DNA from: Chara braunii
Taxonomy: Eukaryota; Streptophyta; Charophyceae; Charales; Characeae
Direction of reading: 5' to 3'
DNA length: 59,581 nt
Assembly: GCA_003427395.1 (NCBI GenBank)
Contig: BFEA01000285.1
Span: forward strand, 1,499,274-1,558,854
Positions 35,378-47,447 of this stretch are shown here, piece after piece; positions within the stretch are counted from its first letter, which is position 1, and each line of letters begins with the position of its first letter. The translations under genes were made by a program, and so were the position numbers. The notes below the pieces were generated by a model. That model had not been told where the DNA came from and did no database searches. It saw only the letters and a program-made list of their open reading frames with translations.

Positions 35378-36700
35378 TCAAGGATAAATGGGTCGTCCCA
35401 GTTTGTCCTTAAAGCATGAAGCGGCTAGGGAGACATTTTTCGACATTAATATATCCTTGAGTTTCTGGGCGCGGACTTCCCGTTCCTCAATCCAGTCCAT
35501 TGTCCCTTCCTCGCGGATCATGGCGCGAATAGGCTCCACCACTCTGACAAACCCCTTGATAAATATCCTCCAAAACCCGATGACCCCCAAAAGTGTCCAC
35601 CACGAGGAAATTTTATCGGTTTTTGTCGCATCAGGCTTTCTTCCTTATTACCTGCAAAGAAAACCTAAAATGGTTACTTATAGAACTACTAAAACTCACA
35701 TAGTGTCAGAATGATATTTTTGGGGTCATTGATGTTATGTACGAAGAATCGGCAAAGGAGTTCCATAATATCCTACAGATGATCCCACACAATTTTTTGA
35801 ATCCGAGGTAGAACCTTCGTTTCATCCCTCTCCCGAACACCTTAAATTGGGTTGTTGGCAATGTAGGGCTCACACTTTGCAGGAAACATGTCCCCAACAA
35901 CCACAAACATTCCCCTTTGCAATTCGGTCACCACGTTATGAAGCCCATTGGGGTAACCTGTATTTGCAACTGCCCTATCATAGTATGCATCGCCATATAG
36001 ACCCTATCTCACGCGTCCACTAAGCGCTGATCATATCCATATAAGAGGTCTACGAGGGAATAAATACCTCAACCTGTGTGGGATTCGACCAATTGGTCCC
36101 CCTGGGGTAATGATTTCACATATCGTATAGTTACGGTGTTCAATTTTTGTAAATCTTATAGTCATGTCATGGACTTGTTTGACTTCCGAAAAACAAACTG
36201 CCTATTTGCGTATGGCGACGCTGTAGTCTCCGAGGCGAAGAAATCTATTTTGACCCTCACCAAGTATGTTACCTTGCTTGTGATTTCGAAATCGTATACC
36301 AGTCCTTTGTCATTCCAACACTCATGTTCACTATTTGGGTGTGAATCCTAATGGGTGGTGTTAACTTCGCATCCAACCGACCTTTCCGATAACCATTGAA
36401 TGCAAAACAAGATGAAACCGTTGACAAACTTCCTTAATCAGACACGTTTATTGTTTTGTCAGAATCCCGTCCACTCCTGCCTTCATAATATTCGCTACTT
36501 TATCTAGTATATGGTGTCCTTCTGTCACCCGACTTTCTTTGATCACCCGAAGGGCCTCTTCCTCCTTTACCATTGTCTCCTCCTTAGACGTCTCTAGTAG
36601 GACCGAGATAGGCTTAACCTTCTTTCCTACTGGCTTATACTTGCGAACTCTTCCTTTTGAGATCTTTCTTCTAAAAACTAAACGGTTGGTATAGTCCTCT
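35378..36700 (-). pseudogene. Reverse transcriptase with YIDD changed to YIAN (gypsy element 2)
   Basis: Upstream (36.68-36.43 kb) the frame reads RVRKYKPVGKKVKPISVLLE. Around 36.3-36.1 kb it reads KGLVYDFEITSKVTYLV, SPYANRQFVFRKSN and QKLNTVTIRYVKSLPQG. Motif A is YSLVDLLYGYDQRLVDA, and MAMHTMIGQLQIQVTPMGF follows. The catalytic box reads CEPYIANNPI: the tetrad at 35865-35854 is YIAN where YIDD is expected. The thumb follows (35590-35378: GVIGFWRIFIKGFVRVVEPI). In-frame stops are scattered throughout. RT copies element RNA into cDNA; this copy is catalytically dead. Confidence 0.75.
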
Positions 36701-36717
36701 ATCTCGGCAACTCGCAG

Positions 36718-38250
36718 TTAGATACTAACCAGTTTCTCGTTCAGGCAATAGTCATTGCATACCTCAACCTCAAATCTGGTGAAAGCGGTCAGGTTGACCC
36801 CCACCTTGTGATATCTTATGGCCGTAATAAGTTGCAGTAAATCGAGAATTTTGAGAGACATCTCTGACTCCTCTGACCGTCCTTCCTTTGGTCGGAGTAA
36901 ACTAGCTCCCAACTCAACTTCCGGCTCCCTTTATACTACCATAACACCCATTGCATCCTCCTCTCGTCTTCCCTTTTTTTGTGTAACCCCATCTTGACCC
37001 ACTCCTTCTTACTAAATGCCTCTTCGAACATGATTTCGACTTTCTCCCTCATAATTTTAATCTGTGCGAAAACCCCCTTCCAAATGTTTTTCTCGAAGGA
37101 TGATGAACATGTCACTAACTTCCCGTTTGGAGGATCGCCTCCGGTTCCAATGAGTCGGAGCAGCTCCCCACATCTTGTCACCGGGTCCTCTATGTCTACC
37201 ATATACATTATGTCATGTAGGTGCATCCCAATCATTTCCACACTCGCGCATCGGGTTTCCCGAGGATTATGTCTTGGTCCAATCCGTCCATGACGGTCAT
37301 TTGTTGAAACGACCAAATAGACTCCCAGATCCCAGCATTGACTGCACACTTAGTAACATACGCTCAGAACGGGAGTTCCCCGCCGGCTCCTCGAATGCTC
37401 AAAGTTGTTTCCTTGTTGACGACGCAACCTGTGATCTCTGTGAAATCTTTCCTAATGAATGTGATTTTTGCCCCCCTTGTGCATCTGTGTGATGAGTTGT
37501 GATCTATACTTCAAGTATTCCTACTAATAAGGCACGAAAACTGAGTTTGGTCCCTAGCGGCGCTCTCATAACCTCTCCTCCCTCGCGATCCAGTGCGCTC
37601 AGGCGAATATCTGCGAAGACCTTTTCCAGATCTTCCAGATCCCGTAGGATCCTTTGAAGGTTGACGACCTCACGCAGGGTTTCCTCCTCCGTTTCCTCCT
37701 ACTGAGACTCCGGGTTCCCCTTCACCCGACGGCAGGTGAACAATTGCCTTAGACCTTGAGAAGTCTAGGACTTGTCTGCAATGTGGTATGAATGACACTG
37801 ACATCATGATTTCTATAGCTTACTACCATCGATCTTGGACATCAACAGGATGAAAATCTAGTAGCTGAATTTCTTCTTTACCGTCGCTGCTTTATCGACA
37901 GGGCCTTCTTCCCTAGGTTTCCCGTAGACTCCCTCAAACTCTTGAGCCCCCGTTTCCTGCGACTCTTCGGAGCCTTCCCCTGTTTCTTCCATTGTCGCGT
38001 CTTCAATGATTCTCCTCTCCGTCATTCACTGCCTTGTGGTTACATTTACCTTGTCCCATTCATCACTTTCTAAGATAAAATTAACCCGTGCCTCACAACC
38101 TTGGCCTGATCCCAACCAATCTCTGCTTCTTGCTCAACTTCTACCGTAGCGACGTCTCAGTTGTTGAAGGTGATTATAGCTCGCCGCATCTCTCCTGACA
38201 AGTTCCAGTTTACCCGCTCTCCCTGGGGCACACTGATATTCCCTTTGATT
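36718..38250 (-). pseudogene. Pol N-terminal / protease zone, heavily decayed
   Basis: Lies between Gag knuckle and RT, where protease is expected. The longest frame (37349-36936, 137 codons) includes VEMIGMHLHDIMYMVDIEDP and AQIKIMREKVEIMFEEAF. Near 37.66-37.55 kb another frame reads DLEKVFADIRLSALDREGGE. I see no D-S/T-G triad. The plus-strand frames over the same interval are shadows. Confidence 0.4.
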
Positions 38251-38252
38251 GT

Positions 38253-38681
38253 TCAACAATATGTTTTTCTTACAATATCATGGTTGAGCCTCAGGCACAC
38301 CCATACAAAGTGACTGACCGCCGTGCAATACGTGCAATTCTCGAGGGTCGGGTCTTGTCCATTGCCCCCACGGTTGGTGGACTCGGTCGGGACTACAACT
38401 TCCTGAGAAGGGAGCGGAGGTCGTGATACTTGCGTTTGGATTACCATCAAGGCATTTTCCACTCTCTTGATCTTACTGTCGACTCCATGGACATGGTCAT
38501 GCAACTTTTTTATCTCTCTCTTCACCTTGTCTTCTGTAGCAGTAGACATTTCTGCGACTTCTCCTTCCTTCAATAGTGCCAACGACTTGGTCACTAACAT
38601 TTTCTCAGCTATGTCCGTTAATGTACTAAAATCAACATCCCGTGTGTTGAAGAACTTCGTCGTTTGCTGGTATGCTAACAA
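38253..38681 (-). pseudogene. Gag nucleocapsid region with CCHC zinc knuckle (gypsy element 2)
   Basis: A 142-codon frame. Residues ~40-90 are charged and likely coiled coil (KVKREIKKLHDHVHGVDSKI then KRVENALMVIQTQ). A Pro-rich linker (RPPLPSQEVV) follows, then a perfect C-x2-C-x4-H-x4-C knuckle, CTYCTAVSHFVWVC, at 38336-38295. CCHC knuckles of Gag bind element RNA during packaging. The frame closes soon after the knuckle. Confidence 0.75.
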
Positions 38682-38699
38682 AATCTTGTCTTGGTCAAA

Positions 38700-39840
38700 C
38701 TTGGTGAACTACCTGAGGAAGTATTTACTCATTATGTGGTTCATCACCCATGAGATTCGTAGGGCCACCAATGTGAATTATCTCAATAAATCATTATATG
38801 TTTCAAAATTTGTCCTTTTCACTGCGACCAACTCCGTCTCCGTGACCATCTTCTCTGTTGCTAGATGCTTCCTCATCATAACATCCCACACCTTTTCCAC
38901 GAACCACTGGTCATTATGTCTCTTCCTAGGTTAAACGATACGCATTGATCAAGGTGATCCATCTTTTCCTCCTCATCCTGTGTTCATAGTTCAGCCAGAT
39001 TCTCGTAATCTATTAAGAATTTGATGGTTTGGCTCTGTCAAGGTTAACTTCTTCTTTGCGCCGGCGAGGTACCCCTGATTTTTATTTAGCACCCGTGTAA
39101 GGGACGATACCACTTTCTTAAGTCCTCCTTCTGAACCGCTTGCCTCACCGGCCACACCGATTTCCTGTTCGTCAATCAAACCAACCTAGCACCCGCTCTC
39201 TTTGACTCCAGAGTCCCTCACACCTCTTTGCAACCATTGACACGACTGCTAGCCTGCTCGCCCCACTATGTATGGCTGGCGGATTTGTCGTCTCTTCTGC
39301 CTCCATTTCAAGAGACCTGACCCTTTCCTTCACTTTCTTACTGGAGGTTCCTTTGCGCCCTTCGGTTCTTTCTCTCCTCCCTTGCCCGATATCATCTTGG
39401 TTTTCTCACTCCTGATTCGTCCTTCGTTCCTCATGCTGCCTTTCCCCGACAAAGCCTCCCTCTCACTCATTCATTATTTTCTCAATCAACTTTGTCTTGT
39501 ACTTGGTCGTCCTCCTTTTTATTTCTACAAGCTTTCATTATGCATTGATCAAACTCACCTTCTTTGACAACGCCCCCTCTGATACTCACGACCTTTGTCT
39601 GCCTCTCTCCTCATCTTCCCCTGTTTCCTGGGTTCCTTGTTGGCCTCCCCCAATTTTCTCCGAGTTATCCCCCGAGTTAACTTCCTTCCTTGGTGCCTTT
39701 CGGATTTGCCACCCCATGGTCCTTCTCAGTTCCTTTTTCTTGTCTTGCACTTCCTCCTACATTCTGACCTATATCGCTCTTATGGTCATCTCCTTCATTC
39801 CCCGTTGCCATTTTACCTCAACCCTGCACAACACATAGAT
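38700..39840 (-). pseudogene. Gag N-terminal relic (gypsy element 2)
   Basis: Minus-strand frames upstream of the knuckle are polar and Gly/Lys/Glu-rich. From ~39.82 kb: GNEGDDHKSDIGQNVGGSAR. At 39179-38991: MIDEQEIGVAGEASGSEGGL, then LTRVLNKNQGYLAGAKKKLT. Stops interrupt them. The long hydrophobic plus-strand frames over 39268-39870 are antisense shadows of this region. Confidence 0.45.
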
Positions 39841-39869
39841 TTCCCAGGAGATAAGTCCCGCTGGTTTTA

Positions 39870-40810
39870 GGGTCTAAAAGTTATGGATCTTCTTGTTTGC
39901 CTCATCTTGGACATAACCTCTCTACTTTTGCCAATCCATGACTTCTATAGAAAACACCGTGGTGGAATCGTCTCCCCATCAGACTATAAAGAGATACTCA
40001 ATTTCCCGATTCGTAAATTCACTAAATCGGTTCAGCACCCGATACAACATGCACAGGGTTTCAGGTAATATGTCCTGGCGGAGCGGGTCCCTGCACTTTC
40101 CTAATGCCAACATCCTCCTATCCTTTCTAAGGAGCACTTCGATGTTCTTTGCAATAATGACTGCCCCAATCCTTGTGTACATAAAACAAAAGTTTAGTTG
40201 TTATCTCTTTTTGGCTGGCAAAGGTGTACCTATAGCAGGGGTCTTCACGAAGGTAGAGTTTTTGCTCCACGTTTAGAAACGACCAAACCTCACCTCGGGT
40301 ATGTAAGTATGGCTCACTTCCAAAATGGAGGACCTGTCCCAACCGAGAGTGACCTTTTTTCGAGTTGGAGTGCCTTACGCACTCAAGAGGGGTATCATGA
40401 ACCATGGGTAGGTGTTGAATGGTCACCTGGTAGGTGTTACTAAAGAGGGGCGACGACAGAGGATTCTCCCACTCGATGTTACCTTCTTGTTCGAAGTACT
40501 ACACGGTTTTTCTCAAAGATCTAAGTTTATATTTAGTTAATAACGTAAGACCACATGAAGACTACAATAAGTGTATAATACGACTCAGACCCACGAGGGG
40601 AGCCACAAAGGAATAGTAGTTGAAAATGAAACTGATGCAATTTGTCCAGTAGTTATATAGGGTGTTCCACAGGTTGACATCCAATCCAGCCTAAAAGTAA
40701 ACAATCTGCCACAAGTAAAATAAAAAGTTTTTGATGAATGGGTCTATACGAGTGATTCCTATAATCCCTCTTTCATGGTGACTTTCCCTATAAACTCTAC
40801 GAAACCTTTC
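39870..40810. other. No recognisable feature
   Basis: Upstream of the Gag relic, where a 5' LTR would be expected. I could not match it to sequence downstream of the integrase. Confidence 0.3.
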
Positions 40811-40816
40811 CACCCA

Positions 40817-41262
40817 TCATGTTTTTGGGGTGTTAGGAAGAGTTTTTTTTTGGCCTATACTGGTAACGGGTCGACCCCTGCACCCCATAATTCCTTTGGT
40901 GTTGCCCACGTTCCTAGTCGATAGTAGGGTGTCGGTGCTTCCGAAAGGAGTACCTCGTGGCGTATGCATAACATATTCGTCGGACTCATATATGTTGACG
41001 GGTTGTGTTCGAGGTCCTCCAATACAGTACTCATTGTCGCGGACCAACATGCCATTGATCCTTTCATTTCTACTTGTGATTTGACCGCTCCTCGATTCTG
41101 ATATAACATCTTGATGCTAAATCCGCATGTGGATATTTTGCAAAATGCCCACATAACTTTGCAAAACCAGTAAAGTTGTCCAGACTCAATCACAACCACG
41201 TCCTTCATCCTTGATCCGGAGATTCCTAGCGAGACAGAGTCCTCCCCCTCTTCTTTGATCAT
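40817..41262 (-). pseudogene. Unrecognised minus-strand coding relic
   Basis: Two overlapping minus frames are both protein-like over different halves. 41262-~41040 includes GQLYWFCKVMWAFCKISTCG. 41050-40817 includes LVRDNEYCIGGPRTQPVNIY then ESDEYVMHTPRGTPFGSTDT. The pattern suggests one gene broken by a frameshift near 41.05 kb. No family is recognised. It lies just left of the palindromic satellite. Confidence 0.35.
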
Positions 41263-41389
41263 GCAGACCCCCTAAGGAACAATCCTTATTACTGTGAGCC
41301 CTGCGACCCCACGAGATAGATAAAGAAGAAGTTTATCACCTTACTATATGCCTTGCTTGAGAGATGGTTAACAACAGATACTATTTACA

Positions 41390-42600
41390 AGTCACTTTCA
41401 GCTTCTTCAGGTCTCCACCAAATGGCTGGATGCGGGTACCCGAAACCCCTTTCAGAAGCCTCGGCCACTTTAGCGGTTTCAGGTCCCCACCTGAAATTAC
41501 TGAAATGACCTGAAGTTGCCGAAGCTTTTGAAAGGCGTTTCAGGTACCCCCATCCAAATGGTTGGATGGGGGTACCCGAAACCCCTTTCAGAAGCTTCAA
41601 CCACTTTAGTGGTTTCAGGTCCCTACCTGAAATTCATGAAATGACCTGAAGTGGCTGAAGTTTTTGAAAGGGGCTTCAGGTATCCCCATCTAAATGGTTG
41701 GATGGGGGTGCCCGAAACCCCTTTCAGAAACTTCAGCCACTTCAACGGTTTCAGTTCCCCACCTGATGTTTCTTAAATGCCCTGAACTGGCTGAAACTTC
41801 TGAAAGGGGTTTTAGGTAACCCCATCCAAATGGTTGGATGGGGGTACCCAAAACCCCTTTCAGAAGCTTCAGCCACTTCAGCGGTTTCAGATGCCCACCT
41901 GAAATTCCTAAAATGACCTGAAGTGAAACTCCTAAAAGGGGTTTCAGATACCCCCATCCAAATGGTTGGATGGGGGTACCCGAAACCCCTTTCAGAAGCT
42001 TCAGCCACTTCAGCGGATTCAGGTCCCCACCTGAAATTCGTGAAATGACCTGAAGTGGTTGAAGCTTCTGAAAGGGGTTTCTGGTACCCCCATCCAAATG
42101 GTTGGATGGGGGTACCTGAAACCCCTTTCATAAGCTTCAACCACTTCAGCGGTTTCAGGTCCCCGCCTGAAATTCTTGAAATGATCTGAAGTGGGTGAAG
42201 CTCCTAAAAGGGGTTTAAGGTAACCCCTTCCAAATGGTTGGATGGGGGTATCCGAAACCCCTTTCAGAAGCTTCAGCCACTTCAGCGGTTTCAGGTCCCT
42301 ACGTGAAATTCCTGAAATGACCTGAAGTGATTGAAGCTTCTGAAAGAGGTTTCAGATACCCCCATCCAACCATTTGGATAGGGGTACATGAAACCCCTTT
42401 CAAAAGTTTCAACCATTTCAAGTCATTATGGCGGTTTTCAGGTTCCCACCTGAAATTCCTGAAATGACCTAAAGTGGCTGAAAAAAAAGGCAGAAAAAAA
42501 AAAAAAAAAAAACAAGCATAAAACTTGTCCTCCAAATCACCACAAACTTCTGAAATGACCTGAAGTGCCTTCAGGCCATTTCAGCGGTTTCAGACAACTT
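41390..42600. repeat. 136-bp doubly palindromic satellite, eight units
   Basis: Centres CCATCCAAATGGTTGGATGG (with variants) start at 41550, 41686, 41822, 41954, 42090, 42226 and 42362, with a decayed centre near 41413. The period is 136 bp, with one 132-bp unit. A second dyad, TTTCAGGTCCCCACCTGAAA, lies midway. The arms between centres (CCCCTTTCAGAAGCTTCAGC then CACTTCAG, versus CTGAAGTGGCTGAAGCTTCT then GAAAGGGG) are complementary, so each unit is self-complementary around two axes. The last centre (42362) is in the opposite orientation. Minus frames reading SERGFGYPHPTIW are artefacts. Confidence 0.9.
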
Positions 42601-42879
42601 GAGAATCTTTCATTCCGAAATTTCGGGTGGTCGTTAACCATTAGTGCCTTGCTTGGGAACACACATTGATCGCAGGGTGGCCCTAACAAATTCCAATACT
42701 GCTTTTTTTCGCTTGAACCACCTGACCTCGTGTCCAACCAGATCCTCCTAGAATTTTGTACTCCTTAGTGTTCTACCCTGTACATCCGTCTTTTCTCCTC
42801 TTATCTTGTAACTTCGATGGTAAGTTCTACCAAAATTAAAAGTCACACACATGAAGGATAAGTAGAACCGCTTATTTCT

Positions 42880-43619
42880 CCACCTAGGCCTCTCGAATGC
42901 TTTCCAAGCCCAGGTTCTTGCTGATTGGTATCTCACTGCGACCTCCTCGAGGTCTTCTAGTATGTCGTGCCCAACGTAAAGTACGTACCCCTTGCGGATT
43001 CTGGGTGGTCGAAGAGTTGTTATTCCCGAGGTTTCCTGCGACAAACCACCACCAAAGCCCCCCACTTTTCATACCCCTTGATCTTGGTAGATTTTACCAA
43101 CCCTTGTTCCCTTGAACATCCGGGCTACCTCAGTTAAATAGTTTTTTCCCCATTCATATTCTTCGAACTGCAGGATAATCATCCCAATTAAATGAACCCT
43201 ATGTGAGTTTCTCACATCTGTTCCTCAAGCCTTGCTTGGTCTACGGGTTCTTCGAATAGTTGAGTCATCCCCGCCAAGTAGTTCTCCCCCATCTCAATCT
43301 CTCGCAGAATCACCGACTCATATTCTGAGTAAGCGAACCGTAGTGTCCCAAACACTAGTATATCAATGAGCTCAAGTAATTCCCATACCCTATTTTCTCA
43401 AAATGGTCCATGTTCTACCACCACGTAGTAAAAAATCCCGATCGTTTGGGGTCGAAAATGGTGCATCCAAACCACTGATGCATTCATCAGATCCCTTGCC
43501 CTTGAGAGGCTCCCGAAAATAAGGTCGATCATAAATCTAGGGATCCTGCAACGTAGTCGAAGTGTCGGGGCCTTGAACTCTCGCCAACCTCCTACTTTTA
43601 CCCTGGTTCTTAGCCCCAC
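42880..43619 (-). pseudogene. Unrecognised decayed gene, module A
   Basis: One frame is coding-like from 43619 to about 43190 with few stops. It reads VGGWREFKAPTLRLRCRIPR, FMIDLIFGSLSRARDLMNAS, then after a stop at 43400 ENRVWELLELIDILVFGTLR and FAYSEYESVILREIEMGENY. The downstream stretch (43.07-42.88 kb) continues as Arg/Gly-rich frames. Its start resembles the frame at 45467-45219. The function is unknown. Confidence 0.4.
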
Positions 43620-44253
43620 GTTCCTTCTCCCTCGGATTTCTTGACCTATTCATGCCAACATCCGGGCAGCCCTTCAGAAAATCGGCGCCATCCTATGCCC
43701 CTGAGCTATCCCGATCCCTAGTACGTGCTACGCAATTTTCGATAGATATGAAGTCCCAATAACCCTTAGTTCCGTATATAGGTCGTCCTCGGGTCCTCAA
43801 TTAAACCTCATGCCACTGCATATGCATTCCACCATCATAAAGGCAGTGTTTCTTCCCAGCGTTACGACCCACCATTCTACGTCAATTCCTCAGACTTCGT
43901 AATTCGCCTGAAGCGGAACCTCACACCTATTGTCGTGATGCGTAGGTAAGCGTGGGTACATAGGTTATCGTGGTGCCCGAGCACGTCTTGCCGATATGGC
44001 CGACCAACGAGCTCTTGCATAATTTAGAAAGAAGTGAATATAGTCTGGCTATTCTCATGCGTTGAACACCTACTTGTCATTTTTCTCCTTTTGTCACATT
44101 CTTTTTCTTATCTTGTTTCTCTCATTGTCTTTTTTTGTTCTTCATCTCGGGATCGTCTATTCTTTTGATGGCTCAAATAGTCCGAATACATCGTCTATGT
44201 AGGTCATCTCGATAGCTACTTCCCGCCTAGTGACGCCTCACAAAACTTCGTCA
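43620..44253. other. No recognisable feature
   Basis: Between two decayed minus-strand modules. No motif could be supported. Confidence 0.3.
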
Positions 44254-44436
44254 TTAATTAGTGGAACCCTTTATCTTATTGTTACCGCTATGCGCAATAA
44301 TCTCATGTTCTTGCTCTTCGTCAAACGACCGCATCTCTAAGAAAGCCTTGTAATATTCTCTATAAGTCATGGCCCCTTCAAAGTTCAGGCCGACCAATTC
44401 TATTACATTTTGTCTGACATGCTCTGTACCACCCAT
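44254..44436 (-). pseudogene. Short unrecognised coding relic
   Basis: A 60-codon frame is protein-like and acidic: RQNVIELVGLNFEGAMTYRE, then YYKAFLEMRSFDEEQEHEII. It lies between modules A and B on the same strand, so it may belong to one broken gene. Unrecognised. Confidence 0.3.
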
Positions 44437-45218
44437 CCGTTGGATTGGGAAAGGTGGTAACCTTATCTAAACGTTTTCATTCAGCAAGATAAAGGTTCCT
44501 ACAATGACGATTCCTACCTCGACCATCATGTCATATTGGTTGGGATTCGCGAACTCAAACCCTTCTCGCTAAGTTAGTTGGCATGCTCCTTCAAGCATGT
44601 ACCATGGGTTCCTTCATGATGCCAATATGATTTCGAAAGTGTGTCATCTATCCTCTAATAGATACAACATTCCCTTCACATGAACATACCCTTGAGGTTA
44701 CGGATTCCATCCCTCTTGCTCACCCCTTGCTCGCCATTCCACCTCCACTACGAAATACACGGTGTTGTCTATAAGTTTTACCCTTACCCTGTCCACTACC
44801 GGGTTTCAGACATCGCTTATTGCCAGCATGCTAATCTCTATTCCACCATTTGTTTCACATGTCGGCAAGATCCCAAAAGGTTTGTCTTCCCAGAGCGTTT
44901 GTCTTCAGACCATTATGCAACACCTCCTTGTTCTTGATTTATGGTCAGAAGTGACACCCATAAAAAATTGCACGCCCTTGTCTTAGTTTCTTTCTTGGAT
45001 TGCACAATTAATCCACATAGTATACACTTTTGTTCCATTTCACTTCCTAGTTTATATATTGTTTGCTTCTTTTACCATTCCTTTTGCGCCCCACGCTCCC
45101 GCAGGTTATCTCACTAGTTGAAGCATCTAACTTTGAACAACAAAAATACAACGTTCACATAGGAGGGGTTGTCCCTACCTCGTGACGGATTATAGCACTC
45201 CTCGTTTCGTGATCTACC
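44437..45218. other. No recognisable feature
   Basis: Short frames on both strands with no motif; plus-strand frames at 44680-44986 are unconvincing. Confidence 0.3.
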
Positions 45219-46759
45219 TCAGTATGGTTGTCTTGCTCGTAGAATAGTGAGCACGCACTTAGTTTGCCCATCGCCGAAATGCCCTTCTTCCAACGAGATC
45301 TTGTAAAACTCAACGCTCAACAATGAGAACTTGACACCCACTTGTTCTAGGGATTTTGCCACTTCCAAGATGTGATAATAGCCCCCAAACCATTCGACCA
45401 CAAACCGCGGTACCCTGACTCGTGTCTGCTGACAGGGCGGTTTGAGTTCCTCCCAACCCCCCATCACGACACCACTACTGACCTCATCCTATTCTTCATT
45501 AACGATTTTTTCCTCTTGACCTTGAGTCCACTACTCATCGTTCCCTAAGAGCCACATCGGATTTTGTCCCGATGCTAATAGAGTACATAACATATGTCAG
45601 CCCGTATGTAAAAAGCAAACTGTTCCGGAAACTCGCACACTTCCTTCCACTATGTTTCCCCATTCATCTTGTTCCCTCACCGGATCCCAAAGTAGTTTCA
45701 CCCATAGGTACGAGAGTTTTGGGACAATTCCCAACATGATCCAGTCGCAGGTCATTCCTCTCCAATTATTTTCTACTGGTATGGACGTTTCAACACCCCC
45801 TTTGAGCTACCTTGGTATTCTTCCCCTAAATAACGGGTCGTACAAACGTTGCTCTATATCCATTCCCATTTTCCTACACAATGCCGACAACCCTTTCATC
45901 TCTCTAGATAAGCCCAATTTCCTTCAAAGTCTCAGTCCACTATTTCATCATCTTTTACTTCTTCGAGGAAATCATCCTCTCCTTCATGGAATAGTTCTGC
46001 TACCCCGTCCAAGAAAGTTTTCCTTATCGCCACACTCATGTAGACTATCTTCCAATGAGTAACTCCTGGGACAAGATGTAGTCTGTGTCAAGACAATTCA
46101 AAATTTATGTTATTTCCCTTGCTCAATTACCTTCAAAGGGGCCTACGTCCACAGACAACAGGAACAAGTCTTGTCTAGCACATTGATACAACTCGAGGTT
46201 TGTCATAGACAAACATATTAAGAGTAACCTGCTCGGGATCCCAAAAACAACATCCACAATGAATGGAGGCAAGACACATCACATTGTTGTATACGACCGC
46301 CTCACATTATCATTATCCCCAAACTCCACACAAATGATCACCTGGTTTAATTCCATCTCTGCCTGTTGACATGTGACCAACACCGCTTCTTATTCTTCCT
46401 GCCTGAACAAGTAATACGAAATAATCTCTGGAGCACAGTCTACAATCATAGCATGTTCCCTTTCTTGAGACAAATAAATTAATCCCCTGTCTTTCACTGT
46501 CCCTCAGAATTCCAGATCAGTGAAGCTCGACGACAGTCTTGTTATGCCGACTCTGCTCCCCGTAGTTTCTACCCACAGGAATGTATCCTCTTCGTCCATC
46601 ATTATGGTTTGGTAGGCCGGTTTCAAATTTGTTCAAGTTCCTTCTACCGACCGATACCCCTTCCTTTACATCTATTAACATTTCCGGTCTACTACAATAG
46701 AAAGGAGACAACGACCACCGCACCATCTTGGTTCCATCACTCAGTTCCTGTTTCCACAA
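45219..46759 (-). pseudogene. Unrecognised decayed gene, module B
   Basis: Coding-like minus-strand stretches run through the interval with scattered stops. 46759-46430 includes SREREHAMIVDCAPEIISYY. ~45.93-45.60 kb includes MKGLSALCRKMGMDIEQRLY and DWIMLGIVPKLSYLWVKLLW. 45467-45219 includes MGGWEELKPPCQQTRVRVPR then FVVEWFGGYYHILEVAKSLE. The last segment is similar in pattern (GGWxExKxP...R.PRF) to module A at 43619. The 136-codon plus frame at 45652-46062 is its antisense shadow. The family is not recognised; retroelement cargo is possible. Confidence 0.4.
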
Positions 46760-47447
46760 TGAGGTATTGAACCCCCCACCCCCTTTTGTTTGATCAGTCT
46801 ATGCCCTAGATGAAAGTTTTTCATACCCGCCATCAAGGTGTCGCATAAGTTACCTCCCCTTTCTGGGAGTGAGTTTCCTTTGATATCCTTAGTCAGTCTC
46901 TCTCCCTACATTCATTTTCTTCGTTTCATTCAATCTGACATCTATTTCCTCCTCACAATCTTTATTCACTCGTGCAGACTTAGGATGGTGGGGGGGATAG
47001 ACTCATAGCATAGCCCTTCTTATAATATAATTTCACATTCAAGCATACAGAGGGGGAATATTGTGATACGTAAACTGATGCAACACACAATCATGCTTAT
47101 GTCAAGCATTTCCTCCTTAACGCCTCTTGCTTCTTAAAGACTCGGCCTTTCGCCAATGGCTCACTAGAGGACCCTCTTTCCTTTCGTTGCTAAGGATTCG
47201 TTGCCACAGACACCTTAGACTTTTAGTTTGACAGCTAGTTCAATCCTCCTCCTTCATCCGACACTGGTTTTCCTCCTCTACCACGAGTTAGGCTCTCACT
47301 AATACGCACCCTACCATCGTCGGATGCACAACCGGTTGTAGTTCAGGGCTCGCCACATCCTTTAAGGGAAATGGACCATACAAATCCCGCCTACTACGTG
47401 CCATCACCAAGTGTCGCATACCCCCTAGCCAACTGCTCTAAAGACGA
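46760..47447. other. No recognisable feature
   Basis: No open frame or repeat worth calling. Confidence 0.3.

Larger units (their letters stand above)
33364..39840 (-). mobile_element. Second decayed Ty3/gypsy-like retroelement
   Basis: Minus-strand order: Gag N-terminal relic (~39.8-39.0 kb), Gag zinc knuckle (38.3 kb), an unclear protease-linker zone (38.2-36.7 kb), RT (36.7-35.4 kb), RNase H (35.3-35.1 kb), integrase (34.5-33.7 kb) and integrase C-terminal domain (33.65-33.36 kb). This is the Ty3/gypsy Gag-PR-RT-RH-IN order over ~6.5 kb. Stops, frameshifts and active-site changes make it inactive. I could not identify LTRs by eye. Confidence 0.75.

Noticed and set aside
39268-39870. Hydrophobic plus-strand ORFs resembling membrane proteins
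   Set aside because: Antisense to the polar Gag N-terminal relic; the hydrophobicity is a by-product of the Gly/Lys/Glu-rich minus frame.
41385-42535. Minus-strand ORFs of up to 135 codons reading repeated SERGFGYPHPTIW
   Set aside because: Generated by the palindromic 136-bp satellite; the period is not a multiple of three and no flanking gene structure exists.
45652-46062. 136-codon plus-strand ORF
   Set aside because: It is antisense to the more protein-like minus-strand module B frames.
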